From Trichodesmium sp. MAG_R04 (GTDB lineage Bacteria > Cyanobacteriota > Cyanobacteriia > Cyanobacteriales > Microcoleaceae): a DNA stretch of 6,770 nucleotides. The translations under genes were made by a program, and so were the position numbers. Location of the stretch: the NCBI GenBank assembly GCA_023356515.1, contig JAKQYG010000231.1, forward strand, positions 1 through 6,770. The letters are read 5' to 3'. Position 1 is the stretch's first letter. Each line of letters opens with the position of its first letter. This document shows positions 6,226 to 6,770 of this stretch, in pieces. The notes beneath the pieces were generated by a model. That model was not told the origin of the DNA, ran no database searches, and saw only the letters and a list, made by a program, of their open reading frames with translations.

Positions 6226-6254
6226 ATTGACCTTAGCCTTATTTATTGGTCAAT
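6226..6254. repeat. Inverted heptamers ATTGACC/GGTCAAT
   Basis: ATTGACC (6226-6232) and GGTCAAT (6248-6254) form 7-bp arms around 15 bases. The same heptamers are the outer parts of the strong hairpin at 6417-6453, so one sequence occurs four times within 228 bases. Confidence 0.4.
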
Positions 6255-6416
6255 CAAGATTATTAACTATAGTATTAACATAATAATCCCCATTACTAGT
6301 ACGGAAATCATCACACTTCCCAAACATAGCACATAATTAAAATTTATTCCAAATATTTATGAGATAAAAATATTAAATTTAAATCTTCCCAGTGGAGAAA
6401 TTCTAGCTAAATCGAC

Positions 6417-6453
6417 GGTCAATGAATGGGACTCGATATCCCATTCATTGACC
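6417..6453. repeat. Strong hairpin with 15-bp perfect stem
   Basis: GGTCAATGAATGGGA (6417-6431) is perfectly complementary to 6439-6453, with a 7-base loop CTCGATA. This is far beyond chance. No U-run follows on either strand, so it is not a textbook intrinsic terminator. It is more likely a palindromic repeat, a processing or stability hairpin, or part of a small RNA. Confidence 0.8.
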
Positions 6454-6550
6454 ATATTATTGTGGTTTCCTGTACTTGCTTGTTAATATTAAATGGGCCT
6501 TGAAATCTGACACTTAACGATCATTTGATACAAAATCCTATTGTATAATC

Positions 6551-6568
6551 CCACATTCCGCACTTCAA
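6551..6568 (+). repeat. Direct repeat, copy 2 of 2
   Basis: This is the partner of 5670-5687 (17 of 18 identical). It is followed by GTAAC and an A-rich tract ending TTAGT, similar to the flank of the first copy. Confidence 0.6.
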
Positions 6569-6665
6569 TTTGTAACATAAAAATTAGTATGAAATTCGTA
6601 GCTCGCTACTGAATTGTTAACTACTATTGTCTACTATCATTTACTTCTTACTTCTTATACCAATT

Positions 6666-6768
6666 CTCTATGAAGCTGCGCTTAATATAAATTAATAATA
6701 TACAATAGTTGAAGAAAATCATAGAGCGATCGCGTTCGATAAATACTCTATGAAGTTGCGCTTAATAT
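6666..6768 (+). repeat. Two 23-base direct repeats spaced 80 bp, running to the window edge
   Basis: CTCTATGAAG, one variable base (C or T), then TGCGCTTAATAT occurs at 6666-6688 and 6746-6768, a 22 of 23 match. Between them TCATAGAG (6719-6726) is the inverted form of the repeat's first 8 bases and abuts a HIP1 site (6726-6733). The array may continue beyond the window. Two copies with one spacer do not make a CRISPR array. Confidence 0.6.
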
Positions 6769-6770
6769 TG

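Larger units (their letters stand above)
5662..6770. other. 1.1-kb non-coding tail rich in hairpins and repeats
   Basis: No reading frame with a sensible start, length and ribosome binding site is present on either strand. The longest plausible plus-strand frames with ATG are under 20 codons (for example 5998-6051). No tRNA or rRNA signature is seen. Composition is AT-rich with many poly-A and poly-T runs. Distinct elements are listed separately: a direct-repeat pair (5670-5687, 6551-6568), hairpins at 6064-6127, 6226-6254 and 6417-6453, and an 80-bp-spaced repeat at 6666-6768. An unannotated small RNA could lie here. Confidence 0.75.

Noticed and set aside
6666..6768. CRISPR array
   Set aside because: There are only two copies, the 57-base gap contains an inverted piece of the repeat, and there are no cas genes in the window.

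Overview
The window reads as chromosomal DNA of a filamentous cyanobacterium. It carries six perfect copies of the HIP1 octamer GCGATCGC (477-484, 548-555, 790-797, 2766-2773, 2958-2965, 6726-6733), where roughly 0.1 would be expected by chance. It is AT-rich, has long intergenic stretches with palindromic repeats, and encodes a CyaC-type adenylate cyclase and a XisI-family protein, both typical of Nostocales and Oscillatoriales. The genus cannot be fixed from this sequence.

Layout. Positions 1-75 may hold the last 24 codons of an unrecognised plus-strand gene. Positions 76-573 are gene-poor and contain a perfect 28-bp palindrome (199-226) and a small MITE-like element with 13-bp inverted ends (268-356). 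On the minus strand, 574-957 encodes a XisI-family protein with an abnormal N-terminus and no XisH partner beside it. The dominant gene is cyaC (980-4492, minus), 1170 residues with the order REC-GAF-GAF-HisKA-HATPase-REC-class III cyclase. All key residues of every catalytic module are present. A 518-bp divergent intergenic region follows, and then a plus-strand GNAT acetyltransferase gene (5011-5661). The last 1.1 kb (5662-6770) has no credible gene. It is rich in hairpins and repeats: an 11-bp stem, a 15-bp stem, four copies of one heptamer, and two direct-repeat pairs.

Function. CyaC is a one-protein phosphorelay that controls cAMP synthesis: sensor input through a receiver and two GAF domains, histidine kinase, second receiver, cyclase output. 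The adenine-contact position normally held by Asp is Thr here, which is the signature of bicarbonate-responsive cyclases. The acetyltransferase is divergent and its substrate cannot be inferred, so no functional link to CyaC is claimed.

No clear new multi-gene system is visible. The points most worth a second look are the possible leader peptide with a perfect Shine-Dalgarno octamer upstream of cyaC, the near-identical 16-nt box upstream of both cyaC and the xisI-like gene, the orphan XisI, and the hairpin-rich tail of the window.
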